DNA of 64,000 nucleotides, taken from Linanthus parryae. Lineage: Eukaryota > Streptophyta > Magnoliopsida > Ericales > Polemoniaceae. How positions within the stretch are numbered: position 1 is the stretch's first letter; each line of letters opens with the position of its first letter. Shown one piece after another: positions 48,421 to 59,698 of the stretch. A program made the translations under genes and the position numbers. The notes under the pieces were generated by a model. The model searched no databases, had not been told where the DNA came from, and worked only from the letters and a program-made list of their open reading frames with translations. The stretch spans positions 21,227,718 through 21,291,717 of the forward strand of contig JALGPY010000004.1 in the NCBI GenBank assembly GCA_023055425.1, written 5' to 3'.

Positions 48421-48582
48421 CTGTTATGATATATGTAGATTATGTATTTGTCTCACATTGCCTAAACTTGCTAGTTATACTCTTTGTATAGTCTATAAAT
48501 ATGCGGCTTGTACCTTGCTTCACTTAAGTTTAATACTCAAATTATTCACCCTCAACCGCTTCCGCTCCAGTTTCAAACATAT
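48421..48582 (+). repeat. 3' LTR of copia B, right-hand part
   Basis: It continues the LTR that starts TGTT at 40142, after the C insertion. A TATA box (CTATAAATATG) lies near 48501-48511. The end is approximate since no second B LTR exists here; it is a short LTR of about 160 bp. Confidence 0.5.
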
Positions 48583-48589
48583 ACTAATA

Positions 48590-49642
48590 AAAAATACATT
48601 ATATTTTTATCCTCTAGGTGTTTGTTGAAGCTCTAAAGAATACTGCCTCTACAGTTGACATTTACACGCTCATTAGAGAGGTTCAATTGTTAGCTAGGTC
48701 TTTCATTTTTGTTGTATCTCATTTGTTTCACGTGACTTAATCTCTCCATCTCAAAATATTTTGAAACAAAACTAAACTATTATTACCAAAATCTACAAGG
48801 TGATGCCAACCAAAAGTCCAGAACTATACAAAGGGACTTGAGTTGCCAACCAAAAGTGCGGGCACATAGTTTAGTAATTTGAACAGGCTTGGACAGAAAT
48901 TCTCAGCCCGAATTGCAATTAGGGTCGGCTTCGACACAAAAATTAAACGACGGGCAAACTGGAATTGCCCGATTTGCATAACCACTACAAGTAAATATGA
49001 TATTTTTGAAAGAATTATTGATCTTTTAATCATTATTTTATTCTTGAAGTAGTTGATTTTTTTCCACCAATAATATATTATTCTTTTGTGTTTTAGTATT
49101 ATTCTATTGTGTTTTCAAAAATGCATTAAGTCTAATGTTCTAGTCCGAATTCAGCCCGATTCAGAATTGATTTGTATGAATTTGAGCCCGGAGGGCTAAC
49201 GATGCTTCTAACTCGGGTTGCACTGTGCTTTGGCAGCCTCAACAAAACTCGTGCTGGTACAGGGGTATAGAGAAAAAGAACTGCTTATTTATCTTCTATT
49301 TTATCTCCTAAAATGTTGATTTTAGGGGTAGACCATAAAACATTTATAATTAGAAAAAATAACTCTCTTTTAATCTTAGAAAGGATATATACATACACGC
49401 ACACATACATACATATATACAAATGTTCAAAAGAAAAATAGCAAACTATGACTCTTCTGATGACTAAAAAAAAATCCCATAAAATAGTGTAAAAAGTGGA
49501 GCCTTATTTGACGGTCCACTTTCTTTACCTAATTGTACGTGACTTTTCGTTCTTCTTTAATATAAGATGAAATTGTTGCTCACTTTTAAAAAAAATATTT
49601 TTCTAAAAATTTCTAATTATTTAAATAAAAACTGCTCCAAAA
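48590..49642. other. AT-rich intergenic sequence
   Basis: No gene supported. It contains a CA/TA-rich microsatellite-like stretch at about 49385-49425 and little else. Confidence 0.55.
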
Positions 49643-50114
49643 TCTATATATACTATTTGAGAATGTCCTCTCAAACTTTGCGTGAGGAAATGCCACGTGG
49701 AATTTCAATTATTTAATCAATATATAATAAATAAAATGTGAGAATCCATATATGGAAATTGTGATTAAATGTTAATATAATTGATTCATTTGTCTCTTCC
49801 GTTTGTCTTAAATAAAAATAAAACATATGGTAACTTCTAATTACCTCATGTTTTATAGGAAAATTACATCATATTTGGTAACGTTTTTCAAACATTTTTG
49901 TAAGTAATGACCAACATGGAAATCGATGTAAAAGTTGTCATATAAAAATTGACAATCCATCCCCAAATACATGAGCAAAAATGGGAAATCTGTTTTAAAA
50001 AGGAAATGTGAAATAACGCGGGTTTAAATTGTCACTCGAAATAGAAATGTAAAATAATAAAAATAATTTGATTGCATCAATCAAACCAATGTAGTAACAA
50101 AAACTGTCAAATGT

Positions 50115-50905
50115 GATTGGTTCACCTATTAATATATAAATCAACTTTGGTTTACTGGATAAATCCCCAATTTATCCAAACCCAATTTTTTTCAAATTTC
50201 ATGTTCCAGAAAAAACTTTGCGAGAGAAACTCAAACCCCCCCCTTCTCACTCCGCCTCCTCCAAGAAACTCACGCAGCAACCGGCGACAACCTCAGGCGG
50301 TCTGTAGCAGCATTGAATCACACATACCCAGGTCATATCAATGAACCCTTCCATATACGAGTCCCGATTAGGTGAACCAACCATGGCTTCGATCCTACTA
50401 TAAGCGAAAAGCCGGTTCTCGATCGATTGTGTTTCTGTTATCATTTGTCTTTGTGTATCTTTTAATATGTATGACAAAGAATATGAAATTGAATTTTTAG
50501 GTTTCCTCTTTATCTTAATTTTTATCTTGGTAGGATGGTCTTTGATGTGTTAAGCAACTCATTGGGAATTCTTTTCAGACTTTATCTTCGATGGCTAGCA
50601 AAATGTTTGTTTCATTAATATTCCGCTATTTTGGTACTTTCTTTTGATTCTATCTTATGTCTAATGCACTCTGTATTGTGCCTCAAGTTTGTTGTTTGGC
50701 TTTTGGTAGATCATTTGCTGAAAAGACGACTCGAGGTAAAGGTGCAAAAAGCCTGGATCTTTACATTGCTATGTTCCGGCAGTTCTGGCAAGCTTATGAA
50801 ATATTGATAGTGCAGCACAGCTTGGCAGGGCCATGCTTTAGGAAAAATGAAATACATTTTCAAAGAAATGTGTGGAGTTGAAATCCCATCTATGGGTTTA
50901 TAAGG
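50115..50905 (+). pseudogene. Probable captured gene fragment in the Helitron
   Basis: A CT-rich leader-like stretch is followed by intron-like segments with acceptor-like ends (TTTTCAG near 50578, TTTTGGTAG near 50710). A frame at 50710-50815 reads SFAEKTTRGKGAKSLDLY and FRQFWQAYEIL. A final short segment ends GVEIPSMGL with a stop at 50900-50902. This mosaic looks like exons of a host gene, but I do not recognise the family and several splice choices are possible. Copia F inserted about 10 bp beyond the last stop. Confidence 0.35.
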
Positions 50906-50912
50906 TTTTTTA

Positions 50913-51183
50913 TGTAAGTGAAGTTTGAAGGTTTGTTATTTCAACAATGAAAGGTTACATCCTATTTATACTAATTACATTGAGTGTCTAAATACATTGA
51001 GTGTCTAAATACATTGACTCATTGAGTGTCTAAATACATAATATGAACAAACATCTTAATTCTAGGAGAAGATTAAGGCTAGAGATCAATAAGATTAATT
51101 GCTAATTGTACACATAATCAGAATCATATCAATGGCCTTGATTTGTGCCATTTGTTGCTTGGTTGGGTTTGATATCCTTAATA
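50913..51183 (-). repeat. 3' LTR of copia F
   Basis: A 271-bp LTR. The RNase H frame reads about 55 nt into it before its stop. It contains three copies of CATTGAGTGTCTAAATA. Confidence 0.85.
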
Positions 51184-54100
51184 CTCCAGCGCAAGATGGA
51201 CGGTCGGAGACGGAGACCAATCTTGGATGATAGTTCGTTGAAGCGATGCTTGTGAAGTGGCTTTGTTAGTGTGTCCGCTAGTTGATCATCGACATTGATA
51301 TGCTGAATTCGAATTAGACCTTTACGAACATGTTCTTTTACAAAGTGAAACGAGAGCGCTAGATGTTTCATTCTGGAATGAAACACTGGATTAGCCGAGT
51401 AGTGTGTCGCGGAGAGGTTGTCACAATAGATGGCTGGTGATGAAGTTTGAGGTAGACCTAGTTCAGTAAGAACCGATACAAGCCATAACACTTCCGAGGT
51501 TGTGTCAGCGATAGCTCTAAATTCGGCTTCAGTGGTGGACCGAGAAAGGGCTCGCTGTTTCTTGGAGGACCATGATATGGGGTTACTTCCAATGTAGACG
51601 ATATAGCCAGTTGTGGAGATATAGTCTTTGGTATCTCGGCCCCAATCAGCATCACAGTAAGCATGGAGTGTGAGGGGCGTGGAATGGTTGAGATGGATTC
51701 CAAGGTGTAGCGTTCCATTTAGATATCGAAGAAGTCTCTTGAGGGCTGTCCAATGACTCGAGGTAGGGTGAGTGAGAAATTGAGCTAGTTTGTTAACTGG
51801 GAAGGCGATGTCGGGTCGGGTAAGCGAGAGGTATTGAAGGCTACCAACAATGGCTCGGTAGTCAGTGATGTTTTCTATTGGTTGTGTGGGTTCTTTTTCT
51901 AGTGGAGGGTGAGGAATCATGGGTGTGGAAGCCGGGGAGCTTTCATGCATATTGTACTTATGGAGAAGATCAGAGAGATATTTGGTTTGATTGAGATGGA
52001 GGTCATTCTTGGTTGGAGTCACCTCTACACCAAAAAAAATGACAAGGGGCCGAGGTCTTTTAGGGAGAATTGCTGGGAGATACGATCAATGAATTCCCGA
52101 ATATGTGAGGGGTTTGGGCCAGTGACGATGATATCGTCGACATAAACGAGTACAAAAAGTGTGCTGGCAGGGGTTTTTAAGATAAAAAGTGATGGGTCCG
52201 AAATAGAGTTATGGAAACCAAAGGTGAGCAGGTAGTTTTTAAGCTCGGTGTACCAAGCTCTTGGAGCTTGTTTTAGTCCATAAATTGCTTCATGGAGTTT
52301 GCAAACATGATCCGGTTTGTCTGTGTCCACGAACCCGGGAGGTTGGTCCATGAAGACCGAATCAGCGAGTCGTCCTTGGAGAAAAGCGTTGTTGATGTCG
52401 ATTTGGTGGATGTGCCATTTCTGCGTTACAGCAATGGAGAGAAACAGGCGAATGGTGGGGAGTTTTATAACTGGGCTACAAGTTTCAGAGTAGTCGATGC
52501 CGGGACGTTGGTGAAAGCCCTTAGCGACTAGTCTTGCTTTGTGTTGTTTGAGGGTACCGTCCGGATTGTACTTCACGCGATAAACCCACTTGCAGCCTAT
52601 GATATTGTGGGCTTGGTGGCGGGGAACAAGGGACCAGGTTTGATTGCGGATTAGGGCTTGATGCTCGTCAATCATTGCATCACGCCATCTGGGATCTATC
52701 AAAGCTTGTTTGGTGGTAGTTGGGGTCGTATGGGGGGAGGGTATGGTAGCTGTTTTGGCATACTTTGGGTTGGGCTTGACTATATTGTTTGATAGGCGGG
52801 TGATGGGTCAAGGGGAGGTGGCGGAGGAGGTGGTGATGGGGTTTGTGTAGTGGTGGGAGAGATGACCAAAACAGGGGAGGTGTGCACAACAAGGGACGAG
52901 GGAGTGTGAGGTGAAGTGGGGGATGTAGGGTGAGGTGGGGAGGGAGTTGGGGTGGGTCAGGGCTAGGTGGTAGCGTGGGAAATGGGCAGGGAGGGTTCGA
53001 GGAGAGGCACGGTAAGATGGCACCATTGGTTAGGCGTAGGGAGAGAGTTGGATGTGCTGTTGGTAAGTTTAGCAAAAGGGAACTCGTGTTCAATGAAGCG
53101 GACATGCCTGGATGTGTACAGTTTTTTGTTAGATGGGTCATAACATAAGTAGGCACTTTGAGTGGATGAGTATCCCACAAAGACACATGGTGTGGATTTG
53201 GGTTCGAGTTTATGGTTGATGTATGGGCGGAGCCATGGGTAGCACAAACAACCAAAAGGGCGAAGCTTACTGTAGTTTGGGTCTTGACCGAAAAGCAAGT
53301 GATAGGGTGTTTTATTGTTGAGGGTTGTTGTGGGTAAGCGGTTTATTAGGTAGGTTGCAGTAGAGAACGCGTAAGGCCAAAATGTGTTTGGCATTTGGGC
53401 ATGGGTGAGAAGGGCGAGGCCAGTTTCAACAAATGGCGATGGCGTCTTTCGGCAAACCCATTATGTTCTGGGGTGTGTGGCGGGGAAGTGAGATGGGTTA
53501 TCCCATCATTAAGGAGGGATGAGTTTAATTTGACATATTCACCACCATTGTCTGAGTAAAATTGTCGAATCGGTTTTTGAAAATATTTTTGGATGATGGC
53601 TTTGAAACGTTGAAATGTTGTTAGTGTATCGGATTTGTGTTTGACGGGATAAAGCCATATGTAGTGAGTATGATGGTCAACAAAAAGCACATAATATTTG
53701 TATGAGTCATGAGAAACAACTGGGGATGTCCATACGTCCGAGTAAATTAAATCAAGAGAGGCACGAGAATGGAGAGTGGAAGTTGCAAATGGAAGTTTGT
53801 GGCTTTTATTGACTAAGCATGAATTACAATGCGGGAAACGGGAAATACCAAAATTGTAAGTAGAACTTAAAAATTTGAGGGTTGCATTGGAGGGGTGTCC
53901 TAACCGAGCATGCCACAATTCGGAAGAGGACGAGGTGTTGGAGTGGAAGGCTTGTGGTTGCGAGGTGGGTGGTTTCCAATGATAGACGCCATCTCGAAAC
54001 TGGCCTTGGAGAAGGATTTCACCCGTCGAAGTTGCCTTAAAACAAAAGGAAGTTGGTGAGAATAAAGCAATAGCACTGTTATCCTTACAAAATTGAGATA

Positions 54101-55302
54101 CGGAAATTAGGTTGTGAGAAATTGAAGGAACAACAAGCACATTATTAAATAAAAGAGGGTGAGAGGATGAGAGAATAGAAAAAGAACCATTGTGGGTGAT
54201 GGGTAAAGTTGAGCCATCGCCTATGACAAGGTCATCGGGTCCGTCATATGGAGTATGAAGTGAGAGGGTGTTAAGATCTTGAGTGACGTGGTGGGAGGCG
54301 CCACTATCGATGAGATAGGATGAGGTGTTGGCGGCATAGGCAGTGGCGGTGTGGGCATAAGGGCGGTTTTTTTCTAGGAGGTGGGGGTGGGAAAACAACA
54401 TTAGGGTATGCTCGTTTGAAGTCGGGGCATTCACTGATTACGTGGCCAATGGTCCGACAGTACTGACATTTTCCTTTGAATGGTTTGGGATTTGTGTTGG
54501 TGGTAGTTTGGTTACGGTTGTGATTGGGTCTGGAAGAGGTGTTGTGGGGTTGGTAGCGAGGGGGGTTAGAGTTGTAGGGTCTGGTAGTGGCAGCGTGGGA
54601 AGATGGAGGAAAGGGGGTGGAAGAGGGGTCTCGTTTAACAGTGAGTTCATGTTGAATCAATTTTTCATGAAAGGCTTCAAACGAGATTGGGGTGTCACGA
54701 GCCCGAACTGCATCAATGACGGGATTATATTGGTTTTCAGGAAGGCCTTGGATGATTTGGGCAGTGATATCCTCATCATCCATTGGTTTGCCAAGTTGGG
54801 CAAGTTGGGTGGTACAAGCTTTAATAGACAACATGTATTCGTTTATCGATTTGTCTCCAAGCGAGATGTGGCGAAGGCGGTCCTTAATTTGAAGGATGTG
54901 GCCACGAGATGGGTTAGCATAGGTGATAGCAAGGGTTTGCCATGCTTTGTGGGAGGTGTTGGCATCAAGTATAATGGTGGAGACGGAATCATGTAAGGTA
55001 CCGGCTAAGGCTCCAAGAATAAGGTTGTCTTGTTTGAACCAAGTGATATAAGCGGGGTTGGGTATGGGTGTAGGTTTGGGCGTGTCTGCAGTAGCAGGGG
55101 GAGTCATTGTGGGTGAGGGGGGTGGGTTGGTGCCATCTAGGAAGGAGAAGAGACCATAGCCTTGTAGTAGTCGGGTTATTTCGTAACGCCATGAGCGATA
55201 GGTTGAGGGTGTAAGTTTGATACAGGTGGGGAACGAGATGGAGAGTAGGGGTTTTGAGGGTTCATCAACGTTCGGGATGAGGGTGTTGGATGAGGCTGCC
55301 AT
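51184..55302 (-). pseudogene. Copia F gag-pol, full-length with a few frameshifts
   Basis: Start at 55302 (MAASSNTL). Gag has a UBN2-like domain and a CCHC knuckle (CQYCRTIGHVISEC). Then protease YLIDSGASHH, pre-integrase WHARLGHPSN, integrase (DVWTSPV, SDNGGEYV, HNGFAERRHRH), RT (CKWVYRVKYNPDG, HQIDINNAFLQG, catalytic VYVDDIIV) and RNase H (SRSTTEAEFRAI, YCDNLSATH). Catalytic motifs look intact. The frame changes near 54367-54373, near 53420, near 52960-52700 and near 52032-52039. The first and last sit in a T7 and an A8 run, so sequencing error is possible. Translation ends about 55 nt inside the 3' LTR. Confidence 0.85.
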
Positions 55303-55354
55303 GGTGACTGCGTGAAAAACAATAAGAACGGTGAGGGTTAGGATCGGAGTGGAA

Positions 55355-55364
55355 GCTGATACCA
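55355..55364 (-). other. Primer binding site of copia F
   Basis: The minus strand reads TGGTATCAGC directly beside the LTR; initiator-Met type. Confidence 0.7.
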
Positions 55365-55635
55365 TGTAAGAAAAGTTTGAAGGTTTGTTATTTCAACAAT
55401 GAAAGGTTACATCCTATTTATACTAATTACATTGAGTGTCTAAATACATTGAGTGTCTAAATACATTGACTCATTGAGTGTCTAAATACATAATATGAAC
55501 AAACATCTTAATTCTAGGAGAAGATTAAGGCTAGAGATCAATAAGATTAATTGCTAATTGTACACATAATCAGAATCATATCAATGGCCTTGATTTGTGC
55601 CATTTGTTGCTTGATTGGGTTTGATATCCTTAATA
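55365..55635 (-). repeat. 5' LTR of copia F
   Basis: Nearly identical to 50913-51183; I find three substitutions in 271 bp. Confidence 0.85.
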
Positions 55636-56345
55636 TTTTATGTTCAATCATTTTCATTAACTACTCAGTTAAACTGATTGTACGGGATAAAATTAATTCG
55701 TTGTTTTTATTGAAATCATTTACATGTTGATGTACCTTTTTATGTCACGAATCACTTATTGATATTCACATATAACAACATGTCATACTAATTTAATTTA
55801 GTATAAATAATGAGTTCATACAGCTTTATTTTAGAGTTTTGTGTTTCTCAAAGTAAATGATCAATGAGTGAAAACCGTGTGTGCAAAATAAAATGAGTGA
55901 TATGGAAAACTTTGCAAATGCAAAAATTATTTGAAACAAGGTCTATCATTTCTTATTTAAATAGAGAATTACTCTCTAACTTTTGGAATTCACATAAACA
56001 TATAAATATCTTAACTTATACATTTTTGGATGAGAAAAAGAAAATGATAGATTAGTTAAGATAAAAATCAAGTTAGTAACTAAGAAATGCTAACATTGGA
56101 CCTATGTAAAAGTAACAAATTTGGGGACCCTTATATTAGTTAAGTTTGTTTAAGAATCTAAATACATTTTTAGTCAAAATATATCTTGATATTTGTTTTT
56201 TCAAAATTGGAAAATATGTAATACATATAGATATGGATTGTGTAATTGTTCCATCCGTTTTCCTTGGGAGTACTATCTTCATCCCTTTTAAGTCATAAAC
56301 ATCATATAGTACATTGATGACCTTGCCTCTATAGAAGTCATGTTT

Positions 56346-56372
56346 CCGTGCATCGCACGGGTTCAAGGCTAG
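56346..56372 (+). terminator. Helitron 3' hairpin and CTAG end
   Basis: Stem CCGTGC/GCACGG with a 3-nt loop, then GTTCAAGGCTAG. In Helitrons this marks the end of rolling-circle transposition; it is not a transcription terminator. Confidence 0.7.
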
Positions 56373-56461
56373 TTTTCTTCTATTATACCTCCTAAAAGTG
56401 ATTTATGAGTAAAATGTAAAAAGAAGATGAAGTTCCAAAAACTAACATTCGAGAATCACTT

Positions 56462-56475
56462 GGGGGGGGGGGGGG
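56462..56475 (+). repeat. Homopolymer G14
   Basis: Run of 14 G; its length may be unreliable. Confidence 0.85.
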
Positions 56476-56614
56476 TTGGTTGGCCTCCTAAGTTTTTCAA
56501 ATGAGCCCTTGGGTTATATTAGAATTTTTCAAATATGTATTACATGTTGAACCCCTAAAAAATTATATAATTAAATGTGTCTTCATAAATTTTGAAGTTT
56601 TACACTAGATTTTA

Positions 56615-57010
56615 GGGTAAAGAAACCTTCACCCCCTCTTGTTTCATTGAAGGACACTTTCACCCCATCTAGTTTTGAAAAGGACTCTTTCACCCCTTCT
56701 ATGTGCCAAACTTCAAAAAGTTTAAACCCCATATTGTTACATTTTAGTCTGGAATTAGGGGACCTTGAGTAAAAATATTTTTGGGACAACTTTGCCATCA
56801 TGTTATGAAAATTGTAGGCATTATTCAATGATATATTAGATTTTTTACATGATATGTCGAATTGGTCTTTATAATTATTTTCAATGACAGACCCCACGTT
56901 TAGACTAAGGGCATCACTGTCAGAGAATGTAAATTACTTGAAGTTTGGCACACTAAAGAGGTGAAAGCGTCCTTCAATGAAACTAGAGAGGGTGAAAGTG
57001 TCTTTTAACC
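56615..57010. mobile_element. Mutator-type MITE, 396 bp
   Basis: The inverted ends of about 57 bp share GTTTCATTGAAGGAC and repeated CTTTCACCCC words. The 9-bp duplication TAGATTTTA flanks it (56606-56614 and 57011-57019). No coding capacity. Confidence 0.75.
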
Positions 57011-57019
57011 TAGATTTTA

Positions 57020-57428
57020 TATTAAATGTCTACGGACAAACGTATTATTCGTTAGAAAATTAAAATTCAGTATGTTGAGAAATTTCAAAATTTATTTAGT
57101 CCTTGCTTGCTAATATTTATTATATTATTTTCGTCGCGCATTATTTTGTTAATATTTGCACTCCCATGAGAACTATTGAATAATATAAAAATTAAGTAGA
57201 CCCTCGCTCGGCTTTAATCCTGCGTCCTCCACTGGATACTTTTACAGCTCCCAACTGACAACGAATTCAAGAACGCCTTATTAGTTCACTATAGGGAATT
57301 TCATAATGAAAAATCAGTTTGATCACTGTTTTAAATTGTAAGAAGTTCATTATAATAAATTGACTAGTTTCATCATATCATAAATTTGTCGTTACTCAAA
57401 GCCTACAGACAACGCTACCGATAAAAGC
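57020..57428. other. Intergenic sequence
   Basis: AT-rich, no ORF or repeat I can name. Confidence 0.5.
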
Positions 57429-57430
57429 TA

Positions 57431-57688
57431 CTACCTCCGTTCTCTCTGAATCTTCACCTATTAACTTTTTCTTCCGTAATCGGGTCACTTTGAACCGGTG
57501 ATTGAGAAAGTCAAACGATGCAATTTTTTAATAACTTTTTGATGGTGTTGTAGAATGAAGCTTACAACATCGTGCAAAGATTATCAAATTCTTAGATCAT
57601 TTTACTAATCAAATCACCAAATTAAAAAGATTCAGTGAATAGTGGTAAAATGAAAAGGGTGAAGATTCAGAGAGAACAGAGAAAGTAG
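57431..57688. mobile_element. Stowaway MITE, 258 bp
   Basis: The TIRs are CTACCTCCGTTCTCTCTG and, in reverse complement, CTACTTTCTCTGTTCTCT; the inner 20 bp match exactly. TA dinucleotides flank both sides (57429-57430, 57689-57690), as expected for Tc1/mariner MITEs. Confidence 0.8.
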
Positions 57689-57690
57689 TA

Positions 57691-58469
57691 GTAATGAGAT
57701 TGATGATAAATTCATGAGAATGGTCATAACTGAAAATAGTACAGTGAACTAGTTTCGCCATGTTTAACTATCACAACTTATTAGGGTGAGCAAAACCCGC
57801 CTCAAACTGCCCCGCCCCAAATCGGTCCGTATTTAGTATCAATCGATGATACTTGATTGATTACGTTTATAGATTCATCAACATGAATGAAATAGTTTGG
57901 GAGTTGACAAAACATTTAAAATCAAACCGGTGAGACTACCGTTTCATATGTAAGAATAACAATTTTTTTTATTTAGACACATTGATTACAAATTATTCTC
58001 TCCCTCTCACCCGTTTCTTCAAATTTTCCTTATTTGGATTTACCATGTGTTTCTTCAAACTTTTCTAAAATGGAATTATTCCTACATGTAAATGATCATT
58101 TTAACCTTACTGAAAAAACAGCATCTACAATTTAAGTGGGCTCAATTAACCATCTTCGTTACGCTTGGGCCTAATTAAATCATGTTAGCAGCTAATCCAA
58201 TTTGATTAGGCCCAAATGAAATCCACTTACCATTACTCCTCTCCAACTGCCCCGAGTAACCCTAAAGCCACAAAATATACCCCCCCCCCTCCTCTCAATG
58301 GGTTTGTGTTATTCCTCAATTTTTGTCTCTCTCTACCTCTCTAGCTTTAGGGTTTCATCTGCACTGTGCTCTTCCCCATATCTCGTCTATCTCGCTACCT
58401 CTCTGAGACTAGGGTTTCATCCCCACTTTGGTGATTCTCGATTTCATTGTTCTTAATCTCCATTCGGCA
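57691..58469. other. Upstream region of the 58470 ORF
   Basis: AT-rich to 58250, then a C10 run near 58280 and a CT-rich stretch with two AGGGTTTCATC words (58350, 58409), typical of a plant 5' UTR. No clear TATA box. Confidence 0.35.
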
Positions 58470-58896
58470 ATGTCGGATTACAACGAAGGCCCATGGGTTC
58501 CCGATACGTACGATGCGTACGGTTGGAGAGAATCGAACGTTGTAGTAGCCATAGATTACGATGGGTCATACGTGCCTGAAACGTTGGATTCCGATGAGAA
58601 CCAACCACTGGACGATTCTGGTTTTTCCGACGGTGGTTTGCCTGTTCCCGATCTGTTCGTTTATTAAAGAGACACAACCACCGGATGATCTCGGCGATTC
58701 AGATGTAGCTACAACTACTCTGCATGTATCAGATCCCTTCTATGTAGACGATACCCAGCCACCGGATGATGTTGACGAACCAGATGAGTCATGTGATAAT
58801 TTGGATTCCTCTGGTGATGAAAGAGACTCTGATGAGGCGAGGTTTGAGAGAATGATGCTGCTAAATTGGAAGCGAGGTTTTATATCTAACCCTTAA
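58470..58896 (+). pseudogene. Acidic repeat ORF of unknown function, frameshifted
   Basis: Start ATG at 58470 (MSDYNEGPWVPDTYD) follows a UTR-like CT-rich leader. The first frame stops at 58667. A single-base shift between about 58600 and 58665 opens a second frame to 58896. Joined, it shows a recurring acidic motif: NQPLDDSGFSD, TQPPDDLGDSD, TQPPDDVDEPD. About 140 residues, very rich in Asp, no known domain or signal peptide. It could be exon 1 of a longer gene whose remainder was lost to the repeats downstream, or part of an unrecognised transposon gene. Confidence 0.4.
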
Positions 58897-58935
58897 CATT
58901 TCTATTTTTGATCTGGCGTTTGTGATGATTTTTGT

Positions 58936-59178
58936 GTGATACTACCTTCTCTGTGAATCATGATCTATTATCAGTGATATCTCCTCTGTGAATCATGATC
59001 TATTATCTGTGATATCTCTTATGTGAATCATGATCTATTATCTGTGATATCTTGTCAGTGAATCATGATCTCCATTTGTGATATCTCCTCTATGAGTCAT
59101 GAACTGCTACTATGATATCTCATATGTGAACCATGACCTCTTACTGATCTATACTCTGTGAAGCATGATCTGGTATTG
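58936..59178 (+). repeat. Minisatellite, about 7 units of 34-38 bp
   Basis: Units follow GTGATATCTCCTCTGTGAATC then ATGATCTATTATC, with growing divergence to the right. GATATC and ATCATGAT are recurring palindromes. Confidence 0.8.
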
Positions 59179-59264
59179 ATATGTAATCTTTGTTTATCCA
59201 TTCATTATTTGGAGGCATTTCTTGAATGATGATGGATACTCACACCATCCTGTGAACAATTATG

Positions 59265-59460
59265 AGTTGATGTAGCAATTGAGAAACTTGAATGTATTAT
59301 ACTTTTGCTAATTGTGGTTGTGTATGTGTGATGAATAACTCTTTTACCTGTCATGTGTGCACTGATGTACCAATTGAGAAACTTGAATGTATTATACTCT
59401 TGCTACTTGTGGTTGTTGTATGTCTAATTCAGATCCTCATTTACATGTAATGTGTGTGCT
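59265..59460 (+). repeat. Tandem duplication of about 95 bp
   Basis: Both halves contain CAATTGAGAAACTTGAATG and TATTATACT...TTGCTA...TTGTGGTTGT. Non-coding. Confidence 0.7.
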
Positions 59461-59698
59461 AATTTGAAGCATTGTTTTGATACCACACTGATGAGTGACA
59501 CACTTGTGTGATGCTCTTGGTTAATAAACATTTCTTCTATTGGTCACATTTCCAACATTACAAGTAGTTGTAGGTGTTTTACATACTAGACCACACATGT
59601 CTATGGTGATCTAACTTCTTAGACATGTTTGCAAAACAGTATAATATTAATACACATGCTGGTATACAAAATAGGACAAGACACTACTTATTTTATGT

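Larger units (their letters stand above)
50913..55635 (-). mobile_element. Copia element F, young, TA..CA termini
   Basis: A complete 4723-bp element with 271-bp LTRs (50913-51183 and 55365-55635) that differ at only 3 positions by my count. It is flanked by the TSD TTTTA (50908-50912 and 55636-55640). In element orientation the LTR runs from TATTAAGG to CTTACA, i.e. TA..CA instead of TG..CA. Confidence 0.85.
49643..56372 (+). mobile_element. Helitron, non-autonomous, with nested copia F
   Basis: The 5' end is TCTATATATACTATT after an A (49642). The 3' end has a perfect 6-bp-stem hairpin CCGTGCATCGCACGG (56346-56360), then 12 nt ending CTAG (56369-56372), then a T. TC start, hairpin about 12 nt from a CTAG end and insertion between A and T are the Helitron diagnostics. 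No RepHel gene. Without copia F it is about 2.0 kb. Confidence 0.7.

Noticed and set aside
52292..54996. Plus-strand ORFs across copia F
   Set aside because: Shadows of the minus-strand gag-pol frames.
58936..59178. CRISPR-like spaced repeat
   Set aside because: Units are directly tandem without spacers and the context is a plant genome; a minisatellite.
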